DNA of 64,000 nt, taken from Halogranum amylolyticum (GTDB lineage Archaea; Halobacteriota; Halobacteria; Halobacteriales; Haloferacaceae). Location: assembly GCF_900110465.1 (NCBI RefSeq), contig NZ_FODV01000002.1, positions 310,001 to 374,000 on the forward strand, given 5' to 3'. The notes beneath the pieces were generated by a model. The model made no database searches, was not told the DNA's origin, and saw only the letters and a program-made list of their open reading frames with translations. Both the position numbers and the translations under genes were made by a program. Within the stretch, counting starts at the first letter, position 1. Each line of letters opens with the position of its first letter. Shown in pieces: positions 8,458-16,415 of this stretch.

Positions 8458-8822
8458 GAGACGGTGTTGGCGTGGTTCGCACTTTGCTCCTTCGCCGCTA
8501 CGAGACGAACGGGACGTTTCAGCCGAGAGTACGAGAGACGCTAAGAAGACTACTGCTCCGCAAGGGCGCCGAGGACCGCACCGCTCAGCATCGCGCCTAC
8601 CCTTCCCCACTTCGGGCGTTCACGGGCTGTGCCCGTGAGCCGAGGAGCGCTTCGCTCTCCGCTCGCGCCGTGGCGCGTGGACTCGCTACCTCGTCTGACC
8701 CACCTGTTTCCCGCCTCATGACCGCCCGTCGAAAACCCAAACACGGCGGTCCGCCGTCACAGACACCGACAGAAGCGGCATCTATGGAAGGTTCTTTATG
8801 GCCTTCGAGGGTAAGCGGACCT
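8458..8822. other. 365-base gap with three tandem hairpins
   Basis: A divergent intergenic region between DUF5788 and the phosphodiesterase gene. No convincing gene is seen. Three hairpins follow one another: 8620-8627/8631-8638 (8 bp, 3-base loop), 8645-8649/8653-8657 (5 bp) and 8664-8669/8672-8677 (6 bp, 2-base loop). Beyond them the sequence is open in several frames without protein character. A TATA-like TCTTTATGG at about 8793-8801 serves the downstream gene. The hairpin block may be a dispersed palindromic repeat or a small RNA. Confidence 0.5.
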
Positions 8823-10172
8823 ATGGGATTGTTCGACCGACTGCGCGGCAACGACAACCCGCGCGTCGCCTTCATCGGCATCGACGGGGTGCCGTTCAGC
8901 CTCCTCGACGAGCACCGCGACGAGTTCCCCAACTTCGCCGCCCTCGCCGAGGAGGGGAGCGCCGGCGCCATCGACAGCATCGTCCCGCCGGAGTCCAGCG
9001 CCTGCTGGCCCGCGCTCACCACGGGCGTCAACCCCGGTGAGACCGGCGTCTACGGCTTCCAGGACCGAGAGGTCGGCAGCTACGACACGTACGTCCCGAT
9101 GGGGCGGGACGTCCAGGCCAAACGGCTCTGGGACCGCGTCGGCGAGGCCGGCATGAACGCGACGGTGATGAACGTCCCCGTCACGTTCCCGCCGCAGCGC
9201 AACGTCCAGCGGATGGTCTCGGGGTTCCTCTCGCCGGGCGTTGACAAGGCCGCCTACCCCGACGAGTTCCGAGACTACCTCCAAGAGATCGACTACAAGA
9301 TCGACGTCAACGCCAAACTCGGACACAAAGACGACAAGTCCGACTTCGTCGAGGACGCTCACGACACGCTCGACAAGCGCTTCGAGGCGTTCGAACACTA
9401 CATCCAGGAGGACGACTGGGACCTCTTCTTCGGCGTCTTCATGACGACCGACCGGGTCAACCACTTCCTGTTCAAGGACTACGAACGCGACGGCGAGAAC
9501 AAGGAGGCGTTCATGGAGTTCTACCGCAAGGTCGACGAGTACGTCGGGAAGATCCGCGACATGCTCCCGGAGGACGTCACCCTCGTCGTCGCCTCCGACC
9601 ACGGGTTCACCTCGCTGGACTACGAGGTTCACTTCAACACCTGGCTCGAGCAGGAGGGGTGGCTCTCCTACGAGAGCGACGACCACTCGGAACTCGGCGA
9701 CATCGCCGACGAGACGGACGCCTACTCGCTCATCCCCGGGCGGTTCTACCTCAACCTCGAAGGCCGCGAACCCCGCGGCTCCGTCGCAGAAGACGACTAC
9801 GAAGCGAAGCGCGCCGAGCTCAAGGAGGCGCTCGAGAACCTCGAAGGCCCCGACGGCAACAAGGTGGCCGCCCGCGTCGTCGAGAAGGAGGAGGCGTTCC
9901 GCGGCGAGCACGACGACATCGCCCCGGACCTCGTCGTCATCCCGAACCACGGCTTCGACCTGAAGGCCGGCTTCAAGGGCCACGACGACGTCTTCGGCAC
10001 CGGTCCGCGCAACGGGATGCACAGTTTCGACAACGCCTCGCTCTACGTCGACGACCCCGAGGCGAGCATCGAAGACGCCGACCTGTTCGACATCGCGCCG
10101 ACCGTCCTCGACCTGATGGAGGTCGAGTACCAGCGCTCTGAGTTCGACGGCGGCTGTCTGCTGTCGCGGTAA
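8823..10172 (+). CDS. Alkaline phosphatase-superfamily phosphodiesterase / nucleotide pyrophosphatase
   Basis: A 449-residue cytoplasmic enzyme of the alkaline phosphatase superfamily, type I phosphodiesterase/nucleotide pyrophosphatase branch. Metal and nucleophile motifs are visible: VAFIGIDGVP near the N-terminus (first metal Asp), SSACWPALTTGVNPG (Thr/Ser nucleophile region), FGVFMTTDRVNHFLF (Asp/His), VVASDHGF (Asp-His) and GMHS near the C-terminus (His). Archaeal members often act on nucleotide-sugars or lipid-linked phosphates; the substrate here is unknown. ATG 8823 lies about 25-30 bases after a TATA-like element, so the transcript is nearly leaderless. A longer upstream frame has no family similarity. 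Confidence 0.85.
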   Translation: MGLFDRLRGNDNPRVAFIGIDGVPFSLLDEHRDEFPNFAALAEEGSAGAIDSIVPPESSACWPALTTGVNPGETGVYGFQDREVGSYDTYVPMGRDVQAKRLWDRVGEAGMNATVMNVPVTFPPQRNVQRMVSGFLSPGVDKAAYPDEFRDYLQEIDYKIDVNAKLGHKDDKSDFVEDAHDTLDKRFEAFEHYIQEDDWDLFFGVFMTTDRVNHFLFKDYERDGENKEAFMEFYRKVDEYVGKIRDMLPEDVTLVVASDHGFTSLDYEVHFNTWLEQEGWLSYESDDHSELGDIADETDAYSLIPGRFYLNLEGREPRGSVAEDDYEAKRAELKEALENLEGPDGNKVAARVVEKEEAFRGEHDDIAPDLVVIPNHGFDLKAGFKGHDDVFGTGPRNGMHSFDNASLYVDDPEASIEDADLFDIAPTVLDLMEVEYQRSEFDGGCLLSR

Positions 10173-10240
10173 CTGACGAACCTGTCTTCTCTTCCGATCT
10201 TCTCGTCGAGAACACCGGAGAGGCGCGTCTCACCCCGTGA

Positions 10241-11012
10241 GTAGCGCAGCGATGAAGGGTGCTTCCCACCTGGACTGTTCCGGTTCGTCGGGGACGTCCT
10301 ACTCGTCGACGACGTCGAACCCCGCGTTCACCGCCGAGGTCCGCGCTCGCGCCGACCTCGGCGCCCGGGAGGCAGACCGACTCGGGACCCGTCTCCGCGT
10401 CGACGTCGGCCGGGCGACGCAGGGGAGCGAGACGAAGGTGCCACAGGGGGAGGCGAACGCGACAGCTCAGTTCGTCCGCGAGTACGCCGACGCGACGGTG
10501 GAGAAGTACGTCACGGACGGTGCCGAGCGTCTCTCGGAGCGCGCAGGCAAGCGGGCCGCCCGGCGCGTGCTCAACGAGACGGTCGAGGGCGTCCCCGCCG
10601 GGGTCCCAGTTGCGCCCGTCCCCGGCTACTGGTATGCGACGGCCAACGTCTGGCACGTCACGGTCCGCGGCGAGTACCTGCGCTTCACGGTCCGAGCGTA
10701 CAGTGGCCCCTCCGACGGGAGCGGGCGACGCTCCAGTACGTCCGCGACGGGTCGCCCGTCGCGCTCGACGTCGACGGAGACGGCGAGACGGAACGGCTGG
10801 GCCGGAGCGAACGGCTCTCGTTCGAGACGACGGCCGTCGCCGTCACCGCGATTCCTGGCGGGCAGTGGATCGGCGACGTCGACGGCAACGTCGACGAGCG
10901 GTCGGCGGGGTGGGCCGACGGACCGGGTTGCGTCGGGGATGCTGCGTCGGCACCGCCGACGACGCCGACGACGTCGGCGCCGGCGGCCGCCAACGACTGT
11001 CGAGCCGACTGA
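10241..11012 (+). pseudogene. Decayed C-terminal fragment of a large DUF7286-like secreted protein
   Basis: The translated remains switch frame at least twice. GLFRFVGDVLLVDD (from about 10274) is in one frame. NPAFTAEVRARADLGAREAD through RGEYLRFTVRAYSGPS (about 10319-10712) is in a second. LQYVRDGSPVALDVDGDG, FETTAVAVTAIPGGQW and the final stop at 11010-11012 are back in the first. The content (PVAPVPGYWYATANVWHVTV) resembles the C-terminal end of long haloarchaeal surface or pilus-associated proteins that I know as DUF7286; that name is from memory. The usual large N-terminal part is missing. Reading straight through would join it to the next genes, which is an artefact. Confidence 0.7.
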
Positions 11013-11092
11013 CGGCGATGGTCGGAGACGCCGTCGACGAGGGCGACAGCAGGTGACAACCGTTTTGCCCGCAGGGGCGCGAGAGAGAAACG

Positions 11093-11524
11093 ATGCTCTA
11101 CGACGCAGCCGACGAACCCGAGACGCTCTCGACCGACGAGCTGTTGACGACGTACGCGACCGAACTTCAGGCCGTCGTCGACGACGTCGGAGCCGACACG
11201 GTCGTCGCGGAGACCGACCTCGACCGCGAGACGGTCGACGCTGTCGTCGCCGGCGACGTCGCCGACCTCACGCTCGAGGAGGCGGCCGCCGTCCTCGCCG
11301 TCTCGCCGAACTACCCCGACCAGCGCGGTATCGTCCTCGAGGTCCGCGACCATCTCCTGATGGGAATGACGACAGCCGTCCTCGACGTCGACACCATCGC
11401 TGCGAACATCGACGTCGACCTGACGGGACAGGAGGTCCAGCAGGCCATCGAGGGACGGACACCGATGACGCTCACGGAGTTCGCCGCGATCCATCGGCTG
11501 ATCGCCGAGCGCAAGGACCGATAA
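11093..11524 (+). CDS. DUF5791 family protein
   Basis: A 143-residue acidic, helical haloarchaeal protein. Visible: STDELLTTYATELQAVVDDV at the start, a central LTLEEAAAVLAVSP and the tail LTEFAAIHRLIAERKDR. No catalytic or metal motif. It is the first gene of an operon; its TAA overlaps the ATG of the SDR gene by one base (TAATG), implying coupled translation. A CCGTTTTGCC element about 30 bases upstream may be its TATA region. Function unknown. Confidence 0.75.
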   Translation: MLYDAADEPETLSTDELLTTYATELQAVVDDVGADTVVAETDLDRETVDAVVAGDVADLTLEEAAAVLAVSPNYPDQRGIVLEVRDHLLMGMTTAVLDVDTIAANIDVDLTGQEVQQAIEGRTPMTLTEFAAIHRLIAERKDR

Positions 11525-12423
11525 TGCGCGTCGCCATCCTCGGCTGTGGCTACGTCGGGCTCGAACTCGGCCGCCAACTGACGGCGGCGGGCCACGACGT
11601 CGTCGGCGTCCGCCGCTCCGACGAGGGACTCACGGCCGTCGAAGACGCCGGATTCGAGGCGGTGCGCGCCGACGTCACCGACGCCGGGTCGCTGTCGGCG
11701 GTGCCGGACGTCGACTGGCTCGTCTTCGCGGCGAGTTCGGGCGGTCGCGGCGCAGACGCCGCCGAGCGCGTGTTCGTCGACGGGCTTCGGACGGCCATCC
11801 AACAGTTCGCGGCCCGTGAGGATCCCCCTGACCGACTGGTTTACACGTCGAGTACGGGCGTCTACGGCGACCACGACGGCGAGTTCGTCGACGAGTCGAC
11901 GCCGCTCGACCCCACGACGGAGAAGACGCGCGTCCTCGCGGAGGCCGAGCACGTGGCCCGCGAGGCCGCCGCCGACCACGGGATCGACGGGACGGTCGCC
12001 CGCTTCGCCGGGCTGTACGGTCCCGGTCGGTACCGCCTCGACCGGTATCTGGAGGGCCCCGTCACCGAGGGGTATCTGAACATGGTCCACCGCGACGACG
12101 CCGCCGGGGCAGTGGCGTACCTCCTCGAGTCGGACCTCGCGCGCGACGAAGTGGTGCTCGTCGTCGACGACGAACCCGCCGACAAGTGGACGTTCGCCGA
12201 CTGGCTGGCCGAGCAGTGTGGGCGTCCGTCCCCGCCGAAGCGGACCAAGCAGGAGCGGCTGGGCGAGGGCGACCTCTCGGAGGCCGCCCGACGGCGGATC
12301 CTGACGAGCAAACGGTGCTCGAACGCTCATCTCCGCGATCTCGGCTACGACCTCCGGTATCCGACCTACCGGGAGGGGTACCGCGCCGCCGTCGAAGCGT
12401 ATCGAGACGGACGCTCTGCGTGA
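11524..12423 (+). CDS. NAD-dependent epimerase / SDR family oxidoreductase
   Basis: A 299-residue extended SDR-type protein. The N-terminal Rossmann motif is GCGYVGLELG (variant GxGxxGxxLG). The YTSSTGVYGDHDG segment holds the Ser, but the usual YxxxK is weak, which fits atypical SDR members related to YeeZ-like epimerases rather than classical sugar epimerases. RFAGLYGPGRYRLDR and the MVHRDDAAGAVAYLL segment are typical of epimerases. Substrate unknown; a nucleotide-sugar is possible. Translation is coupled to the DUF5791 gene. Confidence 0.85.
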   Translation: MRVAILGCGYVGLELGRQLTAAGHDVVGVRRSDEGLTAVEDAGFEAVRADVTDAGSLSAVPDVDWLVFAASSGGRGADAAERVFVDGLRTAIQQFAAREDPPDRLVYTSSTGVYGDHDGEFVDESTPLDPTTEKTRVLAEAEHVAREAAADHGIDGTVARFAGLYGPGRYRLDRYLEGPVTEGYLNMVHRDDAAGAVAYLLESDLARDEVVLVVDDEPADKWTFADWLAEQCGRPSPPKRTKQERLGEGDLSEAARRRILTSKRCSNAHLRDLGYDLRYPTYREGYRAAVEAYRDGRSA

Positions 12424-12460
12424 ACGGCGCGTTCTCCTCGTTTCCTGCTTCGAACGCCAC

Positions 12461-12470
12461 GATAAAATAT
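12461..12470 (+). promoter_or_regulatory. TATA box of the DHH phosphoesterase gene
   Basis: GATAAAATAT about 40 bases before the ATG at 12509. A G-rich GGGGGTG directly precedes that ATG. This supports a short-leader transcript. Confidence 0.6.
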
Positions 12471-12508
12471 GGGGAACATTCTTGCCAGTCGGCCCAAACA
12501 GGGGGTGT

Positions 12509-13687
12509 ATGGCTGTACCCGTCGACCCGGGGCTACTCGAGCAGATCGAGTCGGCCGTGCTCGCGAACTCGACGGTAGTCGTCGCGCTGGTCGTCGGACT
12601 GCTGACGCTCACGTTCGGTCTCCACGCCCTCTATCGTCTCCGGCGGCCGATGGGGTCGCGATTCTGCGAGACGCTGGCGAGTCGGGAGGAACTCACTGTC
12701 CTGATGCATCCGAACCCCGACCCCGACGCGATGGCGGCGGCCGTCGGCGTCGCCTGTCTCGCCGAACAGATCGGAACCGAGAGCAGCCTCCAGTTCACCG
12801 GACAGATCCGCCACCAGGAGAATCGGGCGTTCCGAACCGTCCTCGATCTGGATCTCGACTGTATCGACCACGTCTCGGATCTCGCCGCCGAGCACGTCGC
12901 TCTCGTCGACCACAACACGCCTCGAGGGTTCGCCGGGGCGAGTGCCGTCCTCCCCTTCGCCGTCGTCGACCACCACCCCGGCGAGGGAGCGGGCGAGGAG
13001 TACACGGACGTCCGAACCGACTACGGGGCGTGTTCGAGTATCGTCGCGGAGTACTTCCAGGACATCGGCGCCAAGCCCGTCCCGCCGGACCAGCACGCGA
13101 GCGAGATCGATGCCGACTACACCCTGCCGTCGACGGTCGCGACAGGGTTGCTCTACGGTATCCTCGCAGATACCAAACATCTGACTGCGGGCGGTTCGGC
13201 GGCTGATTTTCACGCGTGTTCCTATCTCTCGACCGGCGTCGACGAGGACCTGCTCGACCGTATCGCCAACCCGCAGGTGAGCGCCGAGGTGCTCGAGATC
13301 AAGGCCCGCGCCATCGCCGGCCGCCAGATCCAGGGGTCGTTCGCCGTGAGCGACGTCGGCCAACTGTCGAACGTCGACGCCATCCCGCAGGCCGCCGACG
13401 AGCTCATCCAACTGGAAGGCGTCACCGCCGTCGTCGTCTGCGGCGAGCGCGAGGGGACGATCTACCTCTCGGGGCGCTCGCGGGACGACCGGGTCCACAT
13501 GGGACGGGCGCTGGAGGCCGCCGTCGAGGACGTCCCGAACTCTTCGGCCGGTGGACACGCCCGGATGGGCGGCGGACAGATCCGAGAGCGCGTCGCCCTC
13601 CCGAACGGCGGCGAGGAACTGCCCGAGTCGGTGGGGCGACCGGAACTGATCGACCGCCTGTTCCGGTCGATGTCCGGCGACATCTGA
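12509..13687 (+). CDS. Membrane-anchored DHH family phosphoesterase
   Basis: A 392-residue protein with one N-terminal membrane helix (about residues 21-43, TVVVALVVGLLTLTFGL) and then a cytoplasmic DHH/DHHA1 phosphoesterase. Motifs: LMHPNPDPDAMAAA (metal site, 65-78), VALVDHN, FAVVDHHPGEG (the DHH box) and the C-terminal GGHARMGGGQI of DHHA1. Relatives include RecJ-like nucleases, nanoRNases and cyclic di-AMP phosphodiesterases. A membrane helix before DHH recalls GdpP-type cyclic di-AMP hydrolases, but there is no PAS or GGDEF part, so the substrate is open. Start at ATG 12509 because it follows the G-rich site and TATA box. Confidence 0.85.
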   Translation: MAVPVDPGLLEQIESAVLANSTVVVALVVGLLTLTFGLHALYRLRRPMGSRFCETLASREELTVLMHPNPDPDAMAAAVGVACLAEQIGTESSLQFTGQIRHQENRAFRTVLDLDLDCIDHVSDLAAEHVALVDHNTPRGFAGASAVLPFAVVDHHPGEGAGEEYTDVRTDYGACSSIVAEYFQDIGAKPVPPDQHASEIDADYTLPSTVATGLLYGILADTKHLTAGGSAADFHACSYLSTGVDEDLLDRIANPQVSAEVLEIKARAIAGRQIQGSFAVSDVGQLSNVDAIPQAADELIQLEGVTAVVVCGEREGTIYLSGRSRDDRVHMGRALEAAVEDVPNSSAGGHARMGGGQIRERVALPNGGEELPESVGRPELIDRLFRSMSGDI

Positions 13688-13783
13688 GCGAGGGCCGACG
13701 GCGGCGGGCGCGAGCAGAACCGGACCGTCCCGCCGAAGCGAAGGGAACGAGGGGCATTTCAACGCACCGTCCGTACGTCGCCC

Positions 13784-14872
13784 ATGGCGACTCATCAGGG
13801 AACCTGGAGCTACCGCGACCGCTTCGGCGACAGTTTCGGGCGCACCTACTTCCGGCGGTTCGGTCCCGGCGTGGTCTCAAGCGTCGGCGTCGGCACTTAC
13901 CTCGGCGACCCGACCGCCGCCGTCGACGACCACTACCACGACGCGCTCGTGACGGCGTTCGAGAGCGGCGTCAACATCGTCGACACGGCGATCAACTACC
14001 GCTGTCAGCGCAGCGAACGCGTCGTCGGCCGCGCGCTGCGCGACGCCGACGTCGAGCGTTCGGAGGTCGTCGTCGCCACGAAGGGCGGGTTCCTCCCGTT
14101 CGACGGTTCACGGCCCGATAACCCCGGTCGGTACGTCCAAGAGCGGTTCGTCGACACCGGCCTCGTCGACACCGACGACCTCGCACACGGGAGCCACTGC
14201 ATCGCGCCCGACGTGCTCGACGAACTGCTCGACCGGTCGCTCGACAACCTCGATCTCGACGCGGTCGACTGCTACTACGTCCACAACCCCGAGACGCAGC
14301 TGGCGGTTCGCTCGCGCGAGGCCGTTTACGACCAGCTGGAGGCGGCGTTCACCCGGCTGGAGAAGCGACGGACGGAGGGCGATATCGGCGGCTACGGCGT
14401 CGCCTCGTGGAACGCCTTCCGCGTCCCCGAGGACCACGAGCAGTATCTCTCGCTCCCGGAGGTCGTCGCCCGCGCGGAGGCGGCGGCCGAGGCGGCCGGC
14501 AACGAGGAGTCGGGGCTGACGGCGATCCAGCTCCCGTTCAACGTCGTGATGGCCGACGCGTTCACCGTCCGGTCGCATCCGACCGACGACGGTCCGGCGA
14601 GCGCACTGGAGTACGCCCACGACCAGGGGCTGTCGGTGTTCACGAGCGCGAGCATCGCACAGGGCGAGCTCGCTCGGGAGTTGCCGGAGGCGATAGCCGC
14701 AGAGCTCGCGGGTGATTCGACGGTCCAACGAGCGATCAACTTCGCGCGGAGCGCCCCGGGGGTCACCTGTGCGCTGGTCGGGACCAGCCGTCAGAGCCAT
14801 CTGGCCGAGAACGTCGCGGCCGGCACGTTTGACCCGCTCGGAGCACAGGCGTTCGACGCCGTCTTCGAGTGA
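13784..14872 (+). CDS. Aldo/keto reductase
   Basis: A 362-residue NAD(P)H-dependent reductase with the TIM-barrel AKR fold. Catalytic tetrad candidates: Asp in NIVDTAINYR with the following Tyr, Lys in VVATKGGFLPF, and His in YYVHNPETQLA. The C-terminal GVTCALVGTSRQSHLAENV matches the cofactor-binding AKR signature. It is longer than the usual 280-330 residues because of an insert around DELLDRSLDNLDLDAVD and an N-terminal segment that begins MATHQGTWSYRDRFGDSFGR. A CATTTCAAC element about 30 bases upstream may be the TATA box. Physiological substrate unknown. Confidence 0.9.
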   Translation: MATHQGTWSYRDRFGDSFGRTYFRRFGPGVVSSVGVGTYLGDPTAAVDDHYHDALVTAFESGVNIVDTAINYRCQRSERVVGRALRDADVERSEVVVATKGGFLPFDGSRPDNPGRYVQERFVDTGLVDTDDLAHGSHCIAPDVLDELLDRSLDNLDLDAVDCYYVHNPETQLAVRSREAVYDQLEAAFTRLEKRRTEGDIGGYGVASWNAFRVPEDHEQYLSLPEVVARAEAAAEAAGNEESGLTAIQLPFNVVMADAFTVRSHPTDDGPASALEYAHDQGLSVFTSASIAQGELARELPEAIAAELAGDSTVQRAINFARSAPGVTCALVGTSRQSHLAENVAAGTFDPLGAQAFDAVFE

Positions 14873-14873
14873 G

Positions 14874-15044
14874 CTATCGGAGTTCCTTCCACTCGGAGCC
14901 GCAGTCGGGGCAGGTCCGCACCGAGAACACTTCGTCGGGGTCGTTTCGCTTCTTGAGCGTCTCGTCGCAGTCGGCGCAGTTCAGTCGGTCGTAGGTGTCC
15001 TTGGCGAGTTCGCCCTCTCGAAGCCCCTTGCGAGTCGATTTTAT
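14874..15044 (-). CDS. HVO_0758-type small zinc-finger protein lacking a standard start codon
   Basis: A 56-codon reading frame with the pattern of the haloarchaeal HVO_0758 zinc-finger family: KSTRKGLREGEL at the start, CADCDETLKKRNDPDEV in the middle and CPDCGSEWKELR at the end. The two CxxC knuckles should bind one zinc. At the position where family members have the initiating Met, this gene has ATA (15042-15044, minus strand). The in-frame codons upstream contain no ATG, GTG or TTG for a long distance. Either AUA is used, or the start has been lost by mutation or a base error. It ends one base from the aldo/keto reductase stop (convergent). Confidence 0.7.
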   Translation of the reverse strand: MKSTRKGLREGELAKDTYDRLNCADCDETLKKRNDPDEVFSVRTCPDCGSEWKELR

Positions 15045-15154
15045 CGTGCCCCGCGTTTCGGAGCCGAGAGCAAAAGCTCTCCGGTGGTGAAAGTCTCCCC
15101 GCCCGATACGTATTCGACGACTGCGTCGGTTCCGGAACGTTTGACACGGGGGAC

Positions 15155-16327
15155 GTGGAACCGCTCTGCGTGTCCCGTGGCCGGCTGTTCGGAACGCTCT
15201 GCTCGCTCGTCTTCCTGGTGAACCTCGCTCGCGTCGTCTTCGCACCGCTTCTGAAGGAACTCATCTCGGTCTTCTCGATGGGTGAGGGGACGGCGGGGCT
15301 GGTCGCGACGCTGGTCTGGGTCGGAAGCGCGGCGCTCCGCGTGCCGACGGGGTGGCTGCTCACCCGCGTCGCCCGCCACAGAGTCGTCCTCGGGACGGGC
15401 GTCGTCCTCACGGCTGCGGCAGCCTTCACGGCGGGGGCGAACTCGGTGCCGATGCTCGCCGTCGGCGCGCTGCTCATGGGGCTGGCGTCGGGCGCGTACT
15501 TCGTCGCCGCCAACCCGCTCGTGAGCGAACTGTACCCCGAGCGCGTCGGTCGCACGCTCGGCATCCACGGGATGGCCAGCCAGATCGCTGCCGTCGTCGC
15601 CGCTCCCTTCGTCACGCTCGCGCTGCTCTACGACTGGCGACTCGCGTTCGTCGCCATCGGCGTCGCCGCGGCGCTCGTCACACTCGCGCTCTACGTGACC
15701 GCTCGTCGGACCGACCTCCCGGCAGCCGGCACTGCGGACCGCGACGTCGTCGGTGCGGCACGGCAGCAGTGGCGCATCATCCTGCTCGGCGTCGCAGTCC
15801 TCGGGTTTACCGGGTTCGTCTGGCAGGGGCTGTTCAACTTCTACGAACTCTACATGGTACAGAAGGGGCTCGCCGAGACGACGGCGAAGAACCTGCTGAC
15901 CGTCGTCTTCGCCGCGGGCGTCCCGGCGTTCGTCGTCAGCGGTCGGCTTGCCGACCGCCTCCCGCACGTCCCCTACCTGCTCGGCATCGTCGCCGCGTTC
16001 GTCGGCTGCCTGTTCGTACTGACCCGCATCGAGGGAGTCGTCCCGGTCGTCGCCGTCACCGCAGTTCTCGGCTACGTCATCCACAGTCTCTTCCCCGCGC
16101 TCGACACCTACCTGCTCGACACGCTACCGGACGAGAGCCGCGCGAGCGCCTACGCCGTCTACAGCGGCGGAATGATGATCATTCAGGCGATGGGGTCGGT
16201 CGCCGTCGGGACGCTCGCCGAGGCCGGAGTCGCCTACGACACCATCTTCGTCGGCTTCGCGACCGGTCTCGGCGTGCTGGTCGTCGTGCTCACCGGACTC
16301 CGGCTGGCGGGTCGATTGCCGACGTGA
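15155..16327 (+). CDS. MFS family transporter
   Basis: A 390-residue integral membrane protein with about 12 hydrophobic helices, of the major facilitator superfamily. Helix 1 follows a short N-terminus (LFGTLCSLVFLVNLARVVF). The loop 2-3 signature region reads GWLLTRVARHRVVLGTG. Many Gly/Ala-rich helices follow and the protein ends in a short basic tail. The substrate cannot be told. The start is uncertain: GTG at 15155 or GTG at 15170, both in frame, with no ATG near; a TACGTATTC element at about 15104-15112 may be the TATA box. Confidence 0.85.
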   Translation: MEPLCVSRGRLFGTLCSLVFLVNLARVVFAPLLKELISVFSMGEGTAGLVATLVWVGSAALRVPTGWLLTRVARHRVVLGTGVVLTAAAAFTAGANSVPMLAVGALLMGLASGAYFVAANPLVSELYPERVGRTLGIHGMASQIAAVVAAPFVTLALLYDWRLAFVAIGVAAALVTLALYVTARRTDLPAAGTADRDVVGAARQQWRIILLGVAVLGFTGFVWQGLFNFYELYMVQKGLAETTAKNLLTVVFAAGVPAFVVSGRLADRLPHVPYLLGIVAAFVGCLFVLTRIEGVVPVVAVTAVLGYVIHSLFPALDTYLLDTLPDESRASAYAVYSGGMMIIQAMGSVAVGTLAEAGVAYDTIFVGFATGLGVLVVVLTGLRLAGRLPT

Positions 16328-16415
16328 CCCTTCCGACCTCACGTTCGCCACCGTTCCGTGCCGTCCCGCGACGTAACCGGCCGGCTTTTGCCGTCGGAGT
16401 CCGCAGTCACGAGCG

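Noticed and set aside
8472..8822. 117-residue N-terminal extension of the phosphodiesterase
   Set aside because: The sequence runs through the hairpin block and a TATA-like site, and it has no hydrophobic or enzyme-like part.
10237..12423. One 728-codon open frame covering the pseudogene, DUF5791 and SDR genes
   Set aside because: Only its two ends carry protein-like text. The middle is the wrong frame of DUF5791, which has its own start, coupling and codon pattern. The reading-through is an effect of high GC content.
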